Source: Segatella copri
GTDB lineage: Bacteria > Bacteroidota > Bacteroidia > Bacteroidales > Bacteroidaceae
Reading direction: 5' to 3'
Length of the DNA: 64,000 nucleotides
Assembly: GCF_019127135.1 (NCBI RefSeq)
Contig: NZ_JAHOEA010000006.1
Span: forward strand, 1-64,000
In this document: positions 23,858-33,487 of the stretch, one piece after another
How positions within the stretch are numbered: position 1 is the first letter of the stretch
Layout: each line of letters starts with the position of its first letter
Translations under genes and position numbers: made by a program
Notes under the pieces: model-generated
What the model was told of the DNA's origin: nothing
What the model saw: the letters and a program-made list of their open reading frames with translations, nothing else
Database searches by the model: none

Positions 23858-25462
23858 TTACTTTCTTTGCATTGTCTGACTTTGACCTTCTTGCTGTTCC
23901 AGGACTTGCTCATAGTTTTGCGATGCCTGTTGCGTCAGCACGATAGTATTCACCATTCCAGCGATGCGCATTTTCTTGGCATCATTGCTCAGGTTGGTAT
24001 CACCCAACACTTGCGACAATCTACAGAACTCCGCATTGGTCAGCTCTCTCGTCACTTTGGTAGTGCCATTGTCCGCTTGCAACACAGCCTTTCCATTGTC
24101 GCCAACGCTCAGCACGCACTCCTTCATAGTCGGCATCAACGGTTTCAAGTCCACCTGCCTCTTGCTTACAGCTTCTGAGATTTGCGCTTTTTGCTCTTCC
24201 TCGCTTTTACTGTCTATTTGCACAGCGAGGGCAAGCAGACTGCTATACATGGTAGTCACCAATCCCATTATCGGGTCTGCACTTGACAATCCTGTGCTTG
24301 CGTCCTCGGATGAAAGCAGTTTCTTCATCCAATCGTCAGGTGACAGACTCGTGTCCACTGCCGAACTATTTCCCTTGTATTTTGCCAACAGGTCATTGCC
24401 GTTATACAATGCTTGTTGCTTCAGATTGCCTTTCTGCGCTATCTCCGCCAAGTACGATGCAGGATCCACGTCCCTTGTCTTGCCGTCTGCCGATATGGTC
24501 TTCACCCCGAAATGCAGATGCTCACCTGTGGTTCGCGTTCCAGTATTGCCAGATACGCCCAATTTCTGTCCTGCTTTTACCTCGTCACCCACCTTCACGG
24601 CAATACTGTCCAAATGCATATATGTGGTCTGCACCTTGCTTCCGTCCGATCTTGCGTATTCCACTGTTACAGACTTGCCACCGCCAGTATTGGCATTGTG
24701 GCTCACAGCTACCACCTTGCCGCCATTCTCTGTAGCCAGCACAGCATCATGCTTGGCTCTGATGTCAATACCCTTATGCATCTGCTGTTTGCTTTTGTCC
24801 ATAGGGTCTTGACGCATACCGAATGGAGAAGTGACAAACAAGAACTCGTCCCTTTTCACAGGGAATGAGTATTTGTCGTTGGTTGTTTGAGATGCTGTTT
24901 GCTTCTTTTCGTCATTATTGGATGTCGATACCGAAGACGATACCGTTGCTGAAGTCCTTGCATTCTGTTCTACGCCGAACTTCTTGCCCTCAGCCCTCAT
25001 CTCTCGCATCACCTGTTGGTCATACTTCTGTAATCCATTGATCTCGATAATCTTTTGCAAACTGGCTGCATATCCTCCACTGGTGGCATAACCGCCTCGC
25101 TCAATGCCGTTTGTCCATCCCTTGTAATCATCGGGAGAGAGTTTGAAGCATTGGCTGTAGCGGCTGCTGTTCTTCAATATCTTGGAATGGTGCTCGTATG
25201 AGTCACCCACCGTGGCATACTTGCAGAACTTCTCATTAGGCTTGTCATCGGTATAGACAAGATAATCGCCACCGTTCTTCAACCAACTTTTCGAAGCCTT
25301 CACGCCAAAGTGGTTGTTGCCCAACTGCGACAGTTCACTCTGTCCATTACGGCTTTCTAAGATGCCTTGCGCCAAGGTGACGGAAGCAGGGATGCCATAT
25401 CGCTTCATTTGTTCCATCGCCTCGACAGCATATCTTTCTGCATATTGCTGATTCTTGCTCAT
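23858..25462 (-). CDS. Bifunctional glucosaminidase and M23 endopeptidase
   Basis: A 534-residue peptidoglycan hydrolase with two catalytic domains. The N-terminal glucosaminidase (GH73-like, residues about 5-150) has GIPASVTLAQGILESRNG, with the catalytic-type Glu, and a later YATSGGYAASL. The LytM/M23 domain (about 205-340) has metal ligands in HKGIDIRA and GEHLHFGV. No signal peptide is visible, so export may use the conjugation machinery. Such enzymes open the wall for the mating channel. The C-terminus is helical and ends in TMQRK. It sits 16 bases after the polyvalent gene. Confidence 0.88.
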   Translation of the reverse strand: MSKNQQYAERYAVEAMEQMKRYGIPASVTLAQGILESRNGQSELSQLGNNHFGVKASKSWLKNGGDYLVYTDDKPNEKFCKYATVGDSYEHHSKILKNSSRYSQCFKLSPDDYKGWTNGIERGGYATSGGYAASLQKIIEINGLQKYDQQVMREMRAEGKKFGVEQNARTSATVSSSVSTSNNDEKKQTASQTTNDKYSFPVKRDEFLFVTSPFGMRQDPMDKSKQQMHKGIDIRAKHDAVLATENGGKVVAVSHNANTGGGKSVTVEYARSDGSKVQTTYMHLDSIAVKVGDEVKAGQKLGVSGNTGTRTTGEHLHFGVKTISADGKTRDVDPASYLAEIAQKGNLKQQALYNGNDLLAKYKGNSSAVDTSLSPDDWMKKLLSSEDASTGLSSADPIMGLVTTMYSSLLALAVQIDSKSEEEQKAQISEAVSKRQVDLKPLMPTMKECVLSVGDNGKAVLQADNGTTKVTRELTNAEFCRLSQVLGDTNLSNDAKKMRIAGMVNTIVLTQQASQNYEQVLEQQEGQSQTMQRK

Positions 25463-25478
25463 GTCTTTATCCTCATTA

Positions 25479-27896
25479 TTATCGTTTCATACCGCCAGAA
25501 CGCTGCTGTTCCTCAGTATTTTGCTCCTCTTGCTTCTGCTTGGGTGCCTCCAACTGGTCACAGATAGCTACTCGTTCTCCTGCTCGGATAAGCTTGGGCA
25601 GATAGGTGTCCAAGGCATGATGTGGAAAGCCAGCCATGTAGGGACCTGCTTGGGTGTTTCTCTTTGTCAATGTTATCCCCAACACTTCCGCTCCTCGCTT
25701 GGCATCCTGTTCATACATCTCATAAAAATCACCTACACGAAACAGCAGCAAAGCATCTGGATGCTTGGCTTTCAACTCCTTCCATTGCTTCATGATGGGA
25801 GAGTCCTTGGTCTCTTCCTTCTGCTTACCCTTTGTTTCTTCCTTCTTTTCCACAGTAGCGTTATTATCTCTTTGAACAGTCACATCCTTCTCTTCCCTAA
25901 TATCTGTCTTTTCCTCAGAGGAAGCTTGCTTGTTCTCTTCCTCATGATATTCTCGATGCTCTTCCTCATTCTTATCGGTGGAGACTTGCGTTTCTTGCTT
26001 CACCTCGGTTTCCTCAACTTGCTTCTCAGATGCAGTCTGCTCCTGCGTCTGTCCTTTCTGCAGGATGTCAGCAAACAGGGTAGCAGCAAGATGCTTTTTG
26101 TACTCGTTCTTGTCTTCGGCAATCCACATTCGTTGCCATTGGCTTGGCGATACCACACGAGGCTGCAACTTGTCTGCGCCATCAATGGTGACTGCACACA
26201 GAATGACATCGTTCTTTGCCTTGAACACGTTCACTTTCTGTATGCGGTTCATGTCCACCTCGTTGTGCTGACCGCTGCCAAACAAGTCCACCTTCAGGTC
26301 AGGCTTTGTCTCTGCCATCGCATAGTATTTCTGTGCCAGTTCCACCCTCAGGCTGTCCATCGTGTCCTGCGCCTGTTTCAGCGTGGTGAAGAAGCGGTTT
26401 AAGTCCGCCTTGTCGGGATAGATGGAAAAAGCCTTCTGTCCTTCGGGCTTGATATACATCGCCCAACGCTTGTTGTCATCCTGCACCATCTGTATGCGGT
26501 CGAAGCCCACCTGCTTGCTCTGGCTCACGGCATCACTCACGTCTATCTTGGATATGTCTTCCAATTGCCAGTTCTTCAGTCTTGCAACGGTGATGTCCTT
26601 TCCTGCGAAATAACTGTCATCAGGATGGTAGCCTAATGCACCATCGGGATTGTAGAACTTGACAGACAGAAAACCTTCCTTCTGCAAGGCATGTTCAATG
26701 CGCTGCTTGCTCATACCCGACACTTCATTGTTCACTTCCAATGATGCTCCTGCTGGCAACACCACATCGGCACTCTTGTTTTCCTTGTCTCTTACAATCA
26801 CCACAAACTTCTGCTCGCTGTCAGGATGCTTGGCTATCTCATCTGCCACAAAGTAGTGTTTGGGCATCTGCGCTTGCATCTCGGTGGTCTGCTGCTCGTT
26901 CTTCAAGGATGAATATTCTATTTTCTCGCCACGCTCTGCCTTGCGGATAACGTCCAAGGCATTGTTCACATCACTCTCTATGGCATCTATCAGACATGGA
27001 TTTTCTTTCAGTTCACGGTTCCAGTAGTCCACCAGTCCCATATTCTCCTTGGAAATCTTGGCTGGCATACCCATTTTCATCATCTTGATGCCCGAAGCCA
27101 GTTCCACAACCAGTTTCTCTTGCTTCACGGCATCCTCCGATGGCGCAATGCCGTTTTTCATCACCATGCCCTCCCTTGCCAGTCGCTGTTGATGTCCTGT
27201 AGCACTCACCACTTGGCGCAGCATTTCCTGCACATAATCGCTATAATGCTCAAAGTTTTCTTGCTTTGGCATATACACAGCATCTTTTTCTGTGTCATAG
27301 TGTGCCACTCCGCTTCCGTCTTTGCGCACCGCCATCAGGTTTTCCTTCATCTTCTGGATGAAGTCATTTACTTGGCTACGCAATGCCTTGTCTTCATTCG
27401 CACCGACATTTTCCTTCACCACCTCTTCATATTTTTCTTTGTCTTTCAATAGCAACATGGTTTGGTCGATGTTGAACAGCACTCGTATCTCCCGATTATG
27501 GATGCCCTTGTACTGTGTCTGATCGGTAGCCGACAATTCCTGGTAGTCCTTTCTACTGATGATGTCCTCTGGATTATGTCGGTTCACATACTTGTTCCAC
27601 GCATACCAGTTGAACGGCACACCTCTCTCATGCGCCATCACAGACTCGTCTCGCTTCTTGGCTTCGCTAAATAACGTATAAAGATTTGTAGAAAATCCGT
27701 TCTTGTCGGAGTTCAATCCCATCACGAGGGCATTGAACGGACTCACTGCCGCTCCCTTTGGGTAAAACCGTGGATATTGCTTTCCTTGCTCATTCAGCCA
27801 GACACCCTTGTTGTCGGCTGCTTTCGACAGGGCCTCGGTAATCAGTGACACTTGACGCTCTGCCGCATTCTTCTCTTGTGGACTTTTCTCTTTCAT
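25479..27896 (-). CDS. Polyvalent protein: ArdC-like region, DUF3945-like centre, MutS-I-like end
   Basis: An 805-residue protein with several domains. The N-terminal third resembles ArdC proteins, but the expected HExxH is replaced ([13 protein letters not shown], near residue 240), so peptidase activity is unlikely. A middle region of repeated beta-helical units precedes a charged low-complexity linker (residues 620-695). The C-terminus, about 697-780, is a MutS N-terminal mismatch-recognition domain: [30 protein letters not shown] and [16 protein letters not shown]. The last residues are RSGGMKR. Polyvalent proteins are thought to enter the recipient with DNA. The start ATG at 27896 fits operon spacing. 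Confidence 0.8.
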   Translation of the reverse strand: MKEKSPQEKNAAERQVSLITEALSKAADNKGVWLNEQGKQYPRFYPKGAAVSPFNALVMGLNSDKNGFSTNLYTLFSEAKKRDESVMAHERGVPFNWYAWNKYVNRHNPEDIISRKDYQELSATDQTQYKGIHNREIRVLFNIDQTMLLLKDKEKYEEVVKENVGANEDKALRSQVNDFIQKMKENLMAVRKDGSGVAHYDTEKDAVYMPKQENFEHYSDYVQEMLRQVVSATGHQQRLAREGMVMKNGIAPSEDAVKQEKLVVELASGIKMMKMGMPAKISKENMGLVDYWNRELKENPCLIDAIESDVNNALDVIRKAERGEKIEYSSLKNEQQTTEMQAQMPKHYFVADEIAKHPDSEQKFVVIVRDKENKSADVVLPAGASLEVNNEVSGMSKQRIEHALQKEGFLSVKFYNPDGALGYHPDDSYFAGKDITVARLKNWQLEDISKIDVSDAVSQSKQVGFDRIQMVQDDNKRWAMYIKPEGQKAFSIYPDKADLNRFFTTLKQAQDTMDSLRVELAQKYYAMAETKPDLKVDLFGSGQHNEVDMNRIQKVNVFKAKNDVILCAVTIDGADKLQPRVVSPSQWQRMWIAEDKNEYKKHLAATLFADILQKGQTQEQTASEKQVEETEVKQETQVSTDKNEEEHREYHEEENKQASSEEKTDIREEKDVTVQRDNNATVEKKEETKGKQKEETKDSPIMKQWKELKAKHPDALLLFRVGDFYEMYEQDAKRGAEVLGITLTKRNTQAGPYMAGFPHHALDTYLPKLIRAGERVAICDQLEAPKQKQEEQNTEEQQRSGGMKR

Positions 27897-27923
27897 TGTA
27901 TGATTGTTTTACGTTTTCTTTTA

Positions 27924-29759
27924 TTATCTTGAACGTTGAATAACTTCTCGCTGCTCTGCGTTTTCCATCGCCTCGTTTCTCACACTTCTCACTTCTTGCT
28001 CGCCATAGTTGTGTTCTGCCATCTGTCTCATCTGGTCACTCTTGGCAAGCACGGCATTGGCAAGGGTGTTGAGTGGTAAGGCTCCTGCTTGATATGCTCC
28101 AACCACATGCTCTGGCAGTTGGATGGTGTATGGCACTCGGTCGATGGTTGCCACCAAGCAATTGCCTTGCAGCACAGGGTTGGCTATTCGGGGATTCAAC
28201 GGTTCGTCTGGATAGGACTTATATTGCACTGCTTGTGATGTTGTATTATCGTATGATACAGCATTTCCATCATTGCTTTCCCGTTTGTTTGCCAATGCTT
28301 CATGTCCAGCCTTGTTCAGCAGATTGGCACCGCCCATACCGATGAGCGTCATCTTCAGCAATGGATTTTTCACAAACATTCCTGCAAGAATGGCGGCTAT
28401 CGGCATCATGTTGTCCTTCAAGCCTAATGATTGCGTCTTGCCAGTGAACAGTCCAACAAGGATGTCGGGCAACATGGCTATCACATAGCCGAGGTTATTG
28501 CCGATGTCGCTGAAACCATTCAGTCCGAAGTTCTTCAACAGCCCTTCCCAACCGTTGCTGTTATCATTTTCAGGTTGGTCTTGAAGTTCTTCCTCTGATT
28601 GCGCTTGCTGTTGTTCATCAGTTTCTGTTTGTTGCGCCTCTGCCTCTTTCTTTTCTTGGATGATGCGCTCTGCCTCTGCAACCTTGGCTGCGTCGTGCTT
28701 GGCTTTCTCTTCCAGATAGGCATCTTCCTTGCCGGGTGCCACTATCAGCGGTACATTCTTGTATTTCGGATCGTTCCGTTTCTCTTGCTCTTTTTGGAAA
28801 GGAAACTTAAAACTGTTGTCTGTCCATGCCATAGGCGTAAATGCTTTTTGTGGAATATGTATCTTATTATGGAGTTTGCTGTTGAGCGTCTTGAAATAGC
28901 CATTGTCGGTGGCATTCACTTTCTTGGCTTGTGAGCGAAAACCAGTGAAGGCATTGCCGTTTTGTCCGAACACACCCTTGCTGATGCTCAGTTCCATCAC
29001 TTGCTCTTTCCGCTGTTCTGCGTTTCCCTTCTTGGAATCGAGGATATAGCCCAATGCCATGTCGCTCCCCACCAAAGTTGCCAATGACTTCCAACTACCG
29101 ATACCGCCCATAGTCACGGCATCCACTACCGAGGCGGTAGCCCTTCCAGCAAACTTCTCCGTCTTGCTTGGCTTATAGGCTTTCTCGCCACGAGCTTCTA
29201 TCTCTGCCGTCAATGGTGACTTCATCAGTTCTTCTTGCAGTCCCCAGATGCTGTTTTGTGCTGCCTTTCGCAAGATGTAGTCCATCGTTGACTTGGGTGT
29301 ATTGTCCTTGACGAGCTTCCCAATCATCAGGTCTTCCATCCTTTGTGCAACGTATGCGTATGCCAAATCCTCGCCACAGGCTTTCGACAAAGCGTCATAT
29401 TTGCTTCGTCCAATTTCCTTCACCACGGCATTGCGCCACTCGCCAGCAAGAAGAGCCAAATCCTTCACGATGTTTTTGTCCTTCCATATCTTCTGGTTGC
29501 ACATCGCTAGATAGTCCTCCGTGGTTTTGCTGTTCCATTTGCCTGTTTGCTTTAGAACAAACTCGGTGTTGTCGGCATACGGATTGGCAGAAGCAAGCAC
29601 TCCTGCCAAACTGCTCTGGTATCTGCCTCTTTCCTCCAGTTGCTTGTGAGTCAAGTCATCTCGCACCTGTTTCATCACAGGTGCCAGCTTGCCGTCAAAA
29701 TATCCTTGAAGGCAATACTCCAGTTCGGCAAAGCGTGTAGGGTTCTTGATAGTACTCAT
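27924..29759 (-). CDS. Large ICE protein with central membrane region
   Basis: From the ATG at 29759 (MSTIKNPTRFAELEYCLQGY) the product has 611 residues. The N-terminal half is helical and soluble. A charged coiled-coil region (EEKAKHDAAKVAEAERIIQ, residues 385-440) precedes hydrophobic segments at about 455-510 (NLGYVIAMLPDILVGLF, PIAAILAGMF). The C-terminal part (VLQGNCLVATIDRVPYTIQL) looks globular. The ATG shares a base with the preceding stop codon (TAATG). No family is named with confidence; it is probably a transfer-associated protein. A longer frame to 29858 is rejected because it overlaps the coupled upstream gene. Confidence 0.65.
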   Translation of the reverse strand: MSTIKNPTRFAELEYCLQGYFDGKLAPVMKQVRDDLTHKQLEERGRYQSSLAGVLASANPYADNTEFVLKQTGKWNSKTTEDYLAMCNQKIWKDKNIVKDLALLAGEWRNAVVKEIGRSKYDALSKACGEDLAYAYVAQRMEDLMIGKLVKDNTPKSTMDYILRKAAQNSIWGLQEELMKSPLTAEIEARGEKAYKPSKTEKFAGRATASVVDAVTMGGIGSWKSLATLVGSDMALGYILDSKKGNAEQRKEQVMELSISKGVFGQNGNAFTGFRSQAKKVNATDNGYFKTLNSKLHNKIHIPQKAFTPMAWTDNSFKFPFQKEQEKRNDPKYKNVPLIVAPGKEDAYLEEKAKHDAAKVAEAERIIQEKKEAEAQQTETDEQQQAQSEEELQDQPENDNSNGWEGLLKNFGLNGFSDIGNNLGYVIAMLPDILVGLFTGKTQSLGLKDNMMPIAAILAGMFVKNPLLKMTLIGMGGANLLNKAGHEALANKRESNDGNAVSYDNTTSQAVQYKSYPDEPLNPRIANPVLQGNCLVATIDRVPYTIQLPEHVVGAYQAGALPLNTLANAVLAKSDQMRQMAEHNYGEQEVRSVRNEAMENAEQREVIQRSR

Positions 29760-30097
29760 TATAGCGTTACGTTTAGTTGACCTAATATCTGTTCTCTTGT
29801 CTGCTCGATGGCTTGGTGATACACTTCCATCTGTTTTGGAAAGTATTCCTCCAGCCAAGAGTCCTTCTCTATTCTGTCATGGATGAAGAGGATGGCTTGC
29901 TGCAGTTCTATCTCCACGGAGCATTCTCCTTCCTCTCGGTTATTGAACCACGCCTTTGTCCACCATCTCACTCCTGCACGGTCGGGATAGACGCTCACCA
30001 ACCTTGGAATATCAAAGCTCTGCACATCGATGTCCAGTTCAGCAAGCGGGTCGATGATGCCACTCGTCCTTATGGCTTCGTCATGGAGTTTTTTTTT
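29759..30097 (-). pseudogene. Out-of-frame 3' part of the M23-like gene
   Basis: This frame carries on directly from the upstream M23-like gene after an A9 run on the minus strand (30097-30089): KKKLHDEAIRTSGIIDPLAE and about 100 more protein-like residues, ending in QILGQLNVTL. It has no convincing start of its own, and its stop codon is coupled to the next start (TAATG). I read it as the normal C-terminus of the upstream protein, reached by -1 slippage, or split off by a frameshift or read error. Confidence 0.65.
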
Positions 30098-30897
30098 AGA
30101 ACTTCGCTCAATGTGGACAGATAGATGCCATGCCGCAATGCCAGATAGTTCAAGAAATCCGCAATCAGCAAGTTCTGCACCTTGCAAGCCAAGGGCATAG
30201 CTCTCTGCCCGATGCCTAACGGATTGCTGATGGATGGCATAGCTTCATAGAAATAGTGTTTCGCCGCTGACAAGGTAAAGATGTTCCTTAGCGACTGCTC
30301 TGCATGTTGCGGTGTCACATACATACCTTTATACAGGTCTTCCATATACGATGGCATGAAGCGCAGCATCAATTCTTCTATCTCTTTCTGGTCTTTGTCA
30401 TACTGTGTGGCTATATTCATGTCGTAGGTCTCAAACTCAGGAAAACCTGTCTTACCGGTCTGTTCCATTGCCTTCACATTGCCATATAGCATGGTCAGAA
30501 AATCAATCGGATTGATTTCCTTGCCGTCAAACTTCACCTCGAAATGCAGTCTGTCACCGCTCAATGCCACGATGTTTCCTGCCTTCACGGTTTGTCCGAA
30601 GTTCACGAACACGTTGGCAAGGTGGGCGTAGGTCACTTCATATTTGCCGTAGCGTACCACTTGGTAGATGCCGTGTGTCGCATCATTGCCAATGCCCGAT
30701 ACCGTTCCGCTTGCCAAGGCTGACAGCAGATAGTGATTTGCCTCAAAGTCCAATCCGTGATGGAAGAACACCATTCCTGTTACAGGATGCTTCTGTTTTC
30801 CATAGCCAAGTGTCAGTTCCACATCCTTGCCTCGCTCCTCAAAGGGCATGCAAAAGCCGCTTTTTGATTGCAGCATCATTTCTTCTGTATATCTCAT
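30070..30897 (-). CDS. M23-like (LytM-fold) protein, frameshifted at A9
   Basis: The 275-residue product has an M23 peptidase fold (residues about 30-135): VTGMVFFHHGLDFEA, VTYAHLANVFVNFGQTVKAG and DRLHFEVKFDG. The usual HxxxxxxxD pattern is HHGLD here, and HLHF reads RLHF, so one metal ligand is lost and activity is doubtful. A helical domain follows. The last residues (EVLKKNSMTKP) come from reading through an A9 tract in frame; shifting back one base gives the longer coupled C-terminus at 29759-30097. The tract contains A-AAA-AAC, a known slippery heptamer. Confidence 0.7.
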   Translation of the reverse strand: MRYTEEMMLQSKSGFCMPFEERGKDVELTLGYGKQKHPVTGMVFFHHGLDFEANHYLLSALASGTVSGIGNDATHGIYQVVRYGKYEVTYAHLANVFVNFGQTVKAGNIVALSGDRLHFEVKFDGKEINPIDFLTMLYGNVKAMEQTGKTGFPEFETYDMNIATQYDKDQKEIEELMLRFMPSYMEDLYKGMYVTPQHAEQSLRNIFTLSAAKHYFYEAMPSISNPLGIGQRAMPLACKVQNLLIADFLNYLALRHGIYLSTLSEVLKKNSMTKP

Positions 30898-30916
30898 GTT
30901 GTTGTCGTTTTTATGT

Positions 30917-31576
30917 TTATCGTTTCATGCCGCCACTGCGTGTGGTCGTTTCTGCTTCGTTCGCATTTCTTCCTTGACCGCCATCACCACTGACAATGTT
31001 CTTGATATTGGAATTGTTGCCGATGAGCATCATGCCGAGCATGGCTCCTGCTATCTTGCCAAGCCATCCGAAACGTCCGAAAGTGAGGAACGCTGCTGTT
31101 ACCAGTCCTGCAAGGCTCAGTCCCGACACGTTTCCTTTCCCTAAGTTCTTGAAGAAGTTGCCGAACATCTCCAGTCCGTTGCCTCCGAAGATGCCACGGA
31201 AGAAGTTGCTCATTCCGCTCCACTTGCTGTTGATGTCGCCCATGGCACCATTCACAGCATCCACAGCTTCTCCAGCCTTGTTCTTCAGTCCTTTCACGTC
31301 TTCCACAGCTTCGGATATTTTCTCCGTGGTGTCTTTTCCTACCACCACATCACTGGCTATCTCCACCATGCTCTTGTCGTTGACAAGGTTCTGCCATGCC
31401 ACATATCCTGCTGCGCTGCCCACAGCGGCTGTTTTCATCGCACTTCCTGCGCCTTTTAGTGCTTGGGTGGGATGCACAGCCGTATTGCTTGCAGATTTCA
31501 GTCCTTGCTTGGCGACACTACCTGCACCTTTCAAGGCACTGCCGCCATACTTTGCTATCTTTGCCCATATACTCAT
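30917..31576 (-). CDS. Membrane-associated ICE protein with RSGGMKR tail
   Basis: A 219-residue protein. The N-terminal half is Gly/Ala/Lys-rich and amphipathic (GGSALKGAGSVAKQGLKSAS). A hydrophobic segment lies near residues 150-185 (LSLAGLVTAAFLTFG, LGKIAGAMLGMMLIG). The C-terminus is hydrophilic and ends in TTRSGGMKR, the same last seven residues as the polyvalent protein at 25479 but written with different codons. No enzyme motif is visible. A structural or pore-like transfer protein is possible. Confidence 0.6.
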   Translation of the reverse strand: MSIWAKIAKYGGSALKGAGSVAKQGLKSASNTAVHPTQALKGAGSAMKTAAVGSAAGYVAWQNLVNDKSMVEIASDVVVGKDTTEKISEAVEDVKGLKNKAGEAVDAVNGAMGDINSKWSGMSNFFRGIFGGNGLEMFGNFFKNLGKGNVSGLSLAGLVTAAFLTFGRFGWLGKIAGAMLGMMLIGNNSNIKNIVSGDGGQGRNANEAETTTRSGGMKR

Positions 31577-31594
31577 AGTCGTATCTTTTTATTG

Positions 31595-32275
31595 TTATTT
31601 GATCTTTCCGTTTCGCTTCCATCTGTTCATGCAGTCCTTCACGATGGTTTTCTTGTCAGCCTTGTCGTGGCTACCTTCCTCTATCTCTGCCCAGATGTCC
31701 GCCATCGAGGTGTACTTCACCGCCTTGGTCAGCCGTTGCAGCTTTTTGTTCATTACCTTCAGCTTGGGGCGGATGCCGAAAACGATTTCCACTCGTTCTT
31801 TCTCGGTTATCTTGTTGCCTGACAAGCATACAAGCCTGATGTCATTTACTATCTCCACGCTGCCCATAATCAACTCCCGATAGATCTTGTTGCGCTTGGC
31901 TGACAGTGTCACAGCAAGGGCATTGCTCGGATGTTTATCCAGTTGTTTGGTGAATCCTCCCAAGTTATCCACCAGTCGGTCTATCTCGTGATAGAAGCCA
32001 TATACCTGTGCAGCATACACCACGATGGAGCGGAACGAGTCCAAGTAGTTGTTGAACTCTCGTTGCAGATTGGTGGTTCCTTCCACTTCCTCTTTCAACC
32101 ATATATGACCAGTGGTCTGCATCAGCATCACCTTCTCCTGGTTCTTCAACTCCTTTTCAGCCTTGTCTGTATATGCGTATATCATTCCTGCCAACACAGG
32201 GTCGTTCTGGGCTTGCACCTTGCAGACGGAAAGCAACATTATGCCAAAGCAAAATATCCATGTTCTCATACTCAA
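31595..32275 (-). CDS. Periplasmic TraI/DUF4141-like helical protein
   Basis: A 226-residue protein with signal peptide (MSMRTWIFCFGIMLLSVCKVQAQ, cleavage after AQA-like residues), then long helices. The last part reads KTIVKDCMNRWKRNGKIK. The pattern of signal peptide, helical body and tryptophan-basic end is shared with the proteins at 32290, 58197 and 58990. It is similar in style to the TraI/DUF4141 periplasmic proteins of Bacteroidales ICEs, which are VirB5-like. An in-frame second ATG at 32269 is possible as the start. Function is inferred from context. Confidence 0.6.
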   Translation of the reverse strand: MSMRTWIFCFGIMLLSVCKVQAQNDPVLAGMIYAYTDKAEKELKNQEKVMLMQTTGHIWLKEEVEGTTNLQREFNNYLDSFRSIVVYAAQVYGFYHEIDRLVDNLGGFTKQLDKHPSNALAVTLSAKRNKIYRELIMGSVEIVNDIRLVCLSGNKITEKERVEIVFGIRPKLKVMNKKLQRLTKAVKYTSMADIWAEIEEGSHDKADKKTIVKDCMNRWKRNGKIK

Positions 32276-32289
32276 ATGTTTTTATATTA

Positions 32290-32988
32290 TTATGGTGTAC
32301 TGACTTTGGCAGCTCTCTGCCACCGCCCCAATGCTTGCGTAGCAATCTCACCATTACTTCTGTCTATCATCCCTGCCGTGACATTGTTCCACACATCACT
32401 CATTGTATAGTAGCGGATGCTCAGATACAGTTTGTTGAGCTTCTTTTGGAAAGCAGATAGTTTGTCGTTTAATGCCCACAAGGTCTTGGAGCGGTCTGCT
32501 CCTGTCAGCATATTCTCTGTGCCACCATTCGCCACGGCATCGTTCAATAGATTGAAAACCGATACCAATTCCGTTGCCGTCTCGATATACAGGTTATTCA
32601 TACTCATGCTTGCCACAATGCCCTGCGGATTATTGGCAATAGCTGTCTTCAACTTGGCGAGCGTGATGAAAATCTTCACGCCATCATCATACAGATGGGT
32701 ACATGCTTTCAGCGAAGAGGCATAGCCGTTCACTGATTTCAAGTAGCTGTTGTATTTCTTCTCCCATTTGTGTATCTGGTTAAACTCAGCAGCCATTGTA
32801 TTCTGCAACAACGCCGTCTTGGTCTGTCCGTTGATTTGCTTTTCAATCTCACTGTTGATAAGTTCATTGCCTTCTGCCAATGCCATCCATTCCAAGGGAT
32901 TGGATGACACCAATTGTGCCTTGGCTTCCGATGCCGTTGCTATGCCGATAATTGCCATCAACCATATCTTACCTATTTGTAATCTCAT
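32290..32988 (-). CDS. Periplasmic TraI/DUF4141-like helical protein
   Basis: A 232-residue protein with signal peptide (MRLQIGKIWLMAIIGIATASEAKAQ) and a mainly helical mature part. The end (EIATQALGRWQRAAKVSTP) carries the GRWxxAxK element also seen at 58197 (AFGRWRVAGKLGY). It probably works in the periplasm as part of the transfer complex or its maturation. Its start overlaps the PH-like membrane gene by 20 bases. Confidence 0.6.
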   Translation of the reverse strand: MRLQIGKIWLMAIIGIATASEAKAQLVSSNPLEWMALAEGNELINSEIEKQINGQTKTALLQNTMAAEFNQIHKWEKKYNSYLKSVNGYASSLKACTHLYDDGVKIFITLAKLKTAIANNPQGIVASMSMNNLYIETATELVSVFNLLNDAVANGGTENMLTGADRSKTLWALNDKLSAFQKKLNKLYLSIRYYTMSDVWNNVTAGMIDRSNGEIATQALGRWQRAAKVSTP

Positions 32989-33457
32989 AGATGCTCCTCC
33001 TGCGTTTGCTGGTTTCTACTCGTTCTCTGATAGTTGTTACCAAGTTTTCCTTCATCGGTACTCCGATAATGTCAAGCCTTGGTGTCGTTCTGTCTCCAGA
33101 ATATATGCACACGGTTTTCAATCGGAATAGTTGCTGCATGAAAGTTTGACTTTCGTTGAAATCCACCACACGGTATAGTTCCTGATAATCTACTTCACGA
33201 TGAAACACGCCATGCTCAAACACTAATTGTTCGTTACTGATGATGTACCGCATCCTGCATAGATAGACCATTCGATATGCCAAACATAGGGAAAGCAAGA
33301 GCGAGAGGACAAACACCAAAGTGGAGAGAACGGCATCATCAATACCTGCATATACAAAGCCTACGCTTATAAGCACAAGCAAGTGCAGCTCGTTGATGAC
33401 GAACTGCATCCAATGGGGCTTGATGATGATGTTTCTATACCGATATGTCTGCTGCAT
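32969..33457 (-). CDS. Membrane protein with bacterial PH-like domain
   Basis: From the ATG at 33457 (MQQTYRYRNIIIKPHWMQF) the product has 162 residues. Two hydrophobic segments lie at about residues 23-40 (LHLLVLISVGFVYAG) and 45-62 (VLSTLVFVLSLLLSLC). A YdbT-like bacterial PH domain follows (YIISNEQLVFEHGVFHREVD, LYRVVDFNESQTFMQQLF). Its role in the element is unknown. A longer frame to 33484 overlaps the upstream stop. Confidence 0.65.
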   Translation of the reverse strand: MQQTYRYRNIIIKPHWMQFVINELHLLVLISVGFVYAGIDDAVLSTLVFVLSLLLSLCLAYRMVYLCRMRYIISNEQLVFEHGVFHREVDYQELYRVVDFNESQTFMQQLFRLKTVCIYSGDRTTPRLDIIGVPMKENLVTTIRERVETSKRRRSIYEITNR

Positions 33458-33487
33458 AGTTCTCCTTTTTGATAATGACACCATGCT

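Noticed and set aside
29759..30187. Independent 142-residue gene after the M23-like gene
   Set aside because: Its first 30 codons are out-of-frame M23 sequence, there is no start signal, and the rest continues the M23-like protein across the A9 tract.
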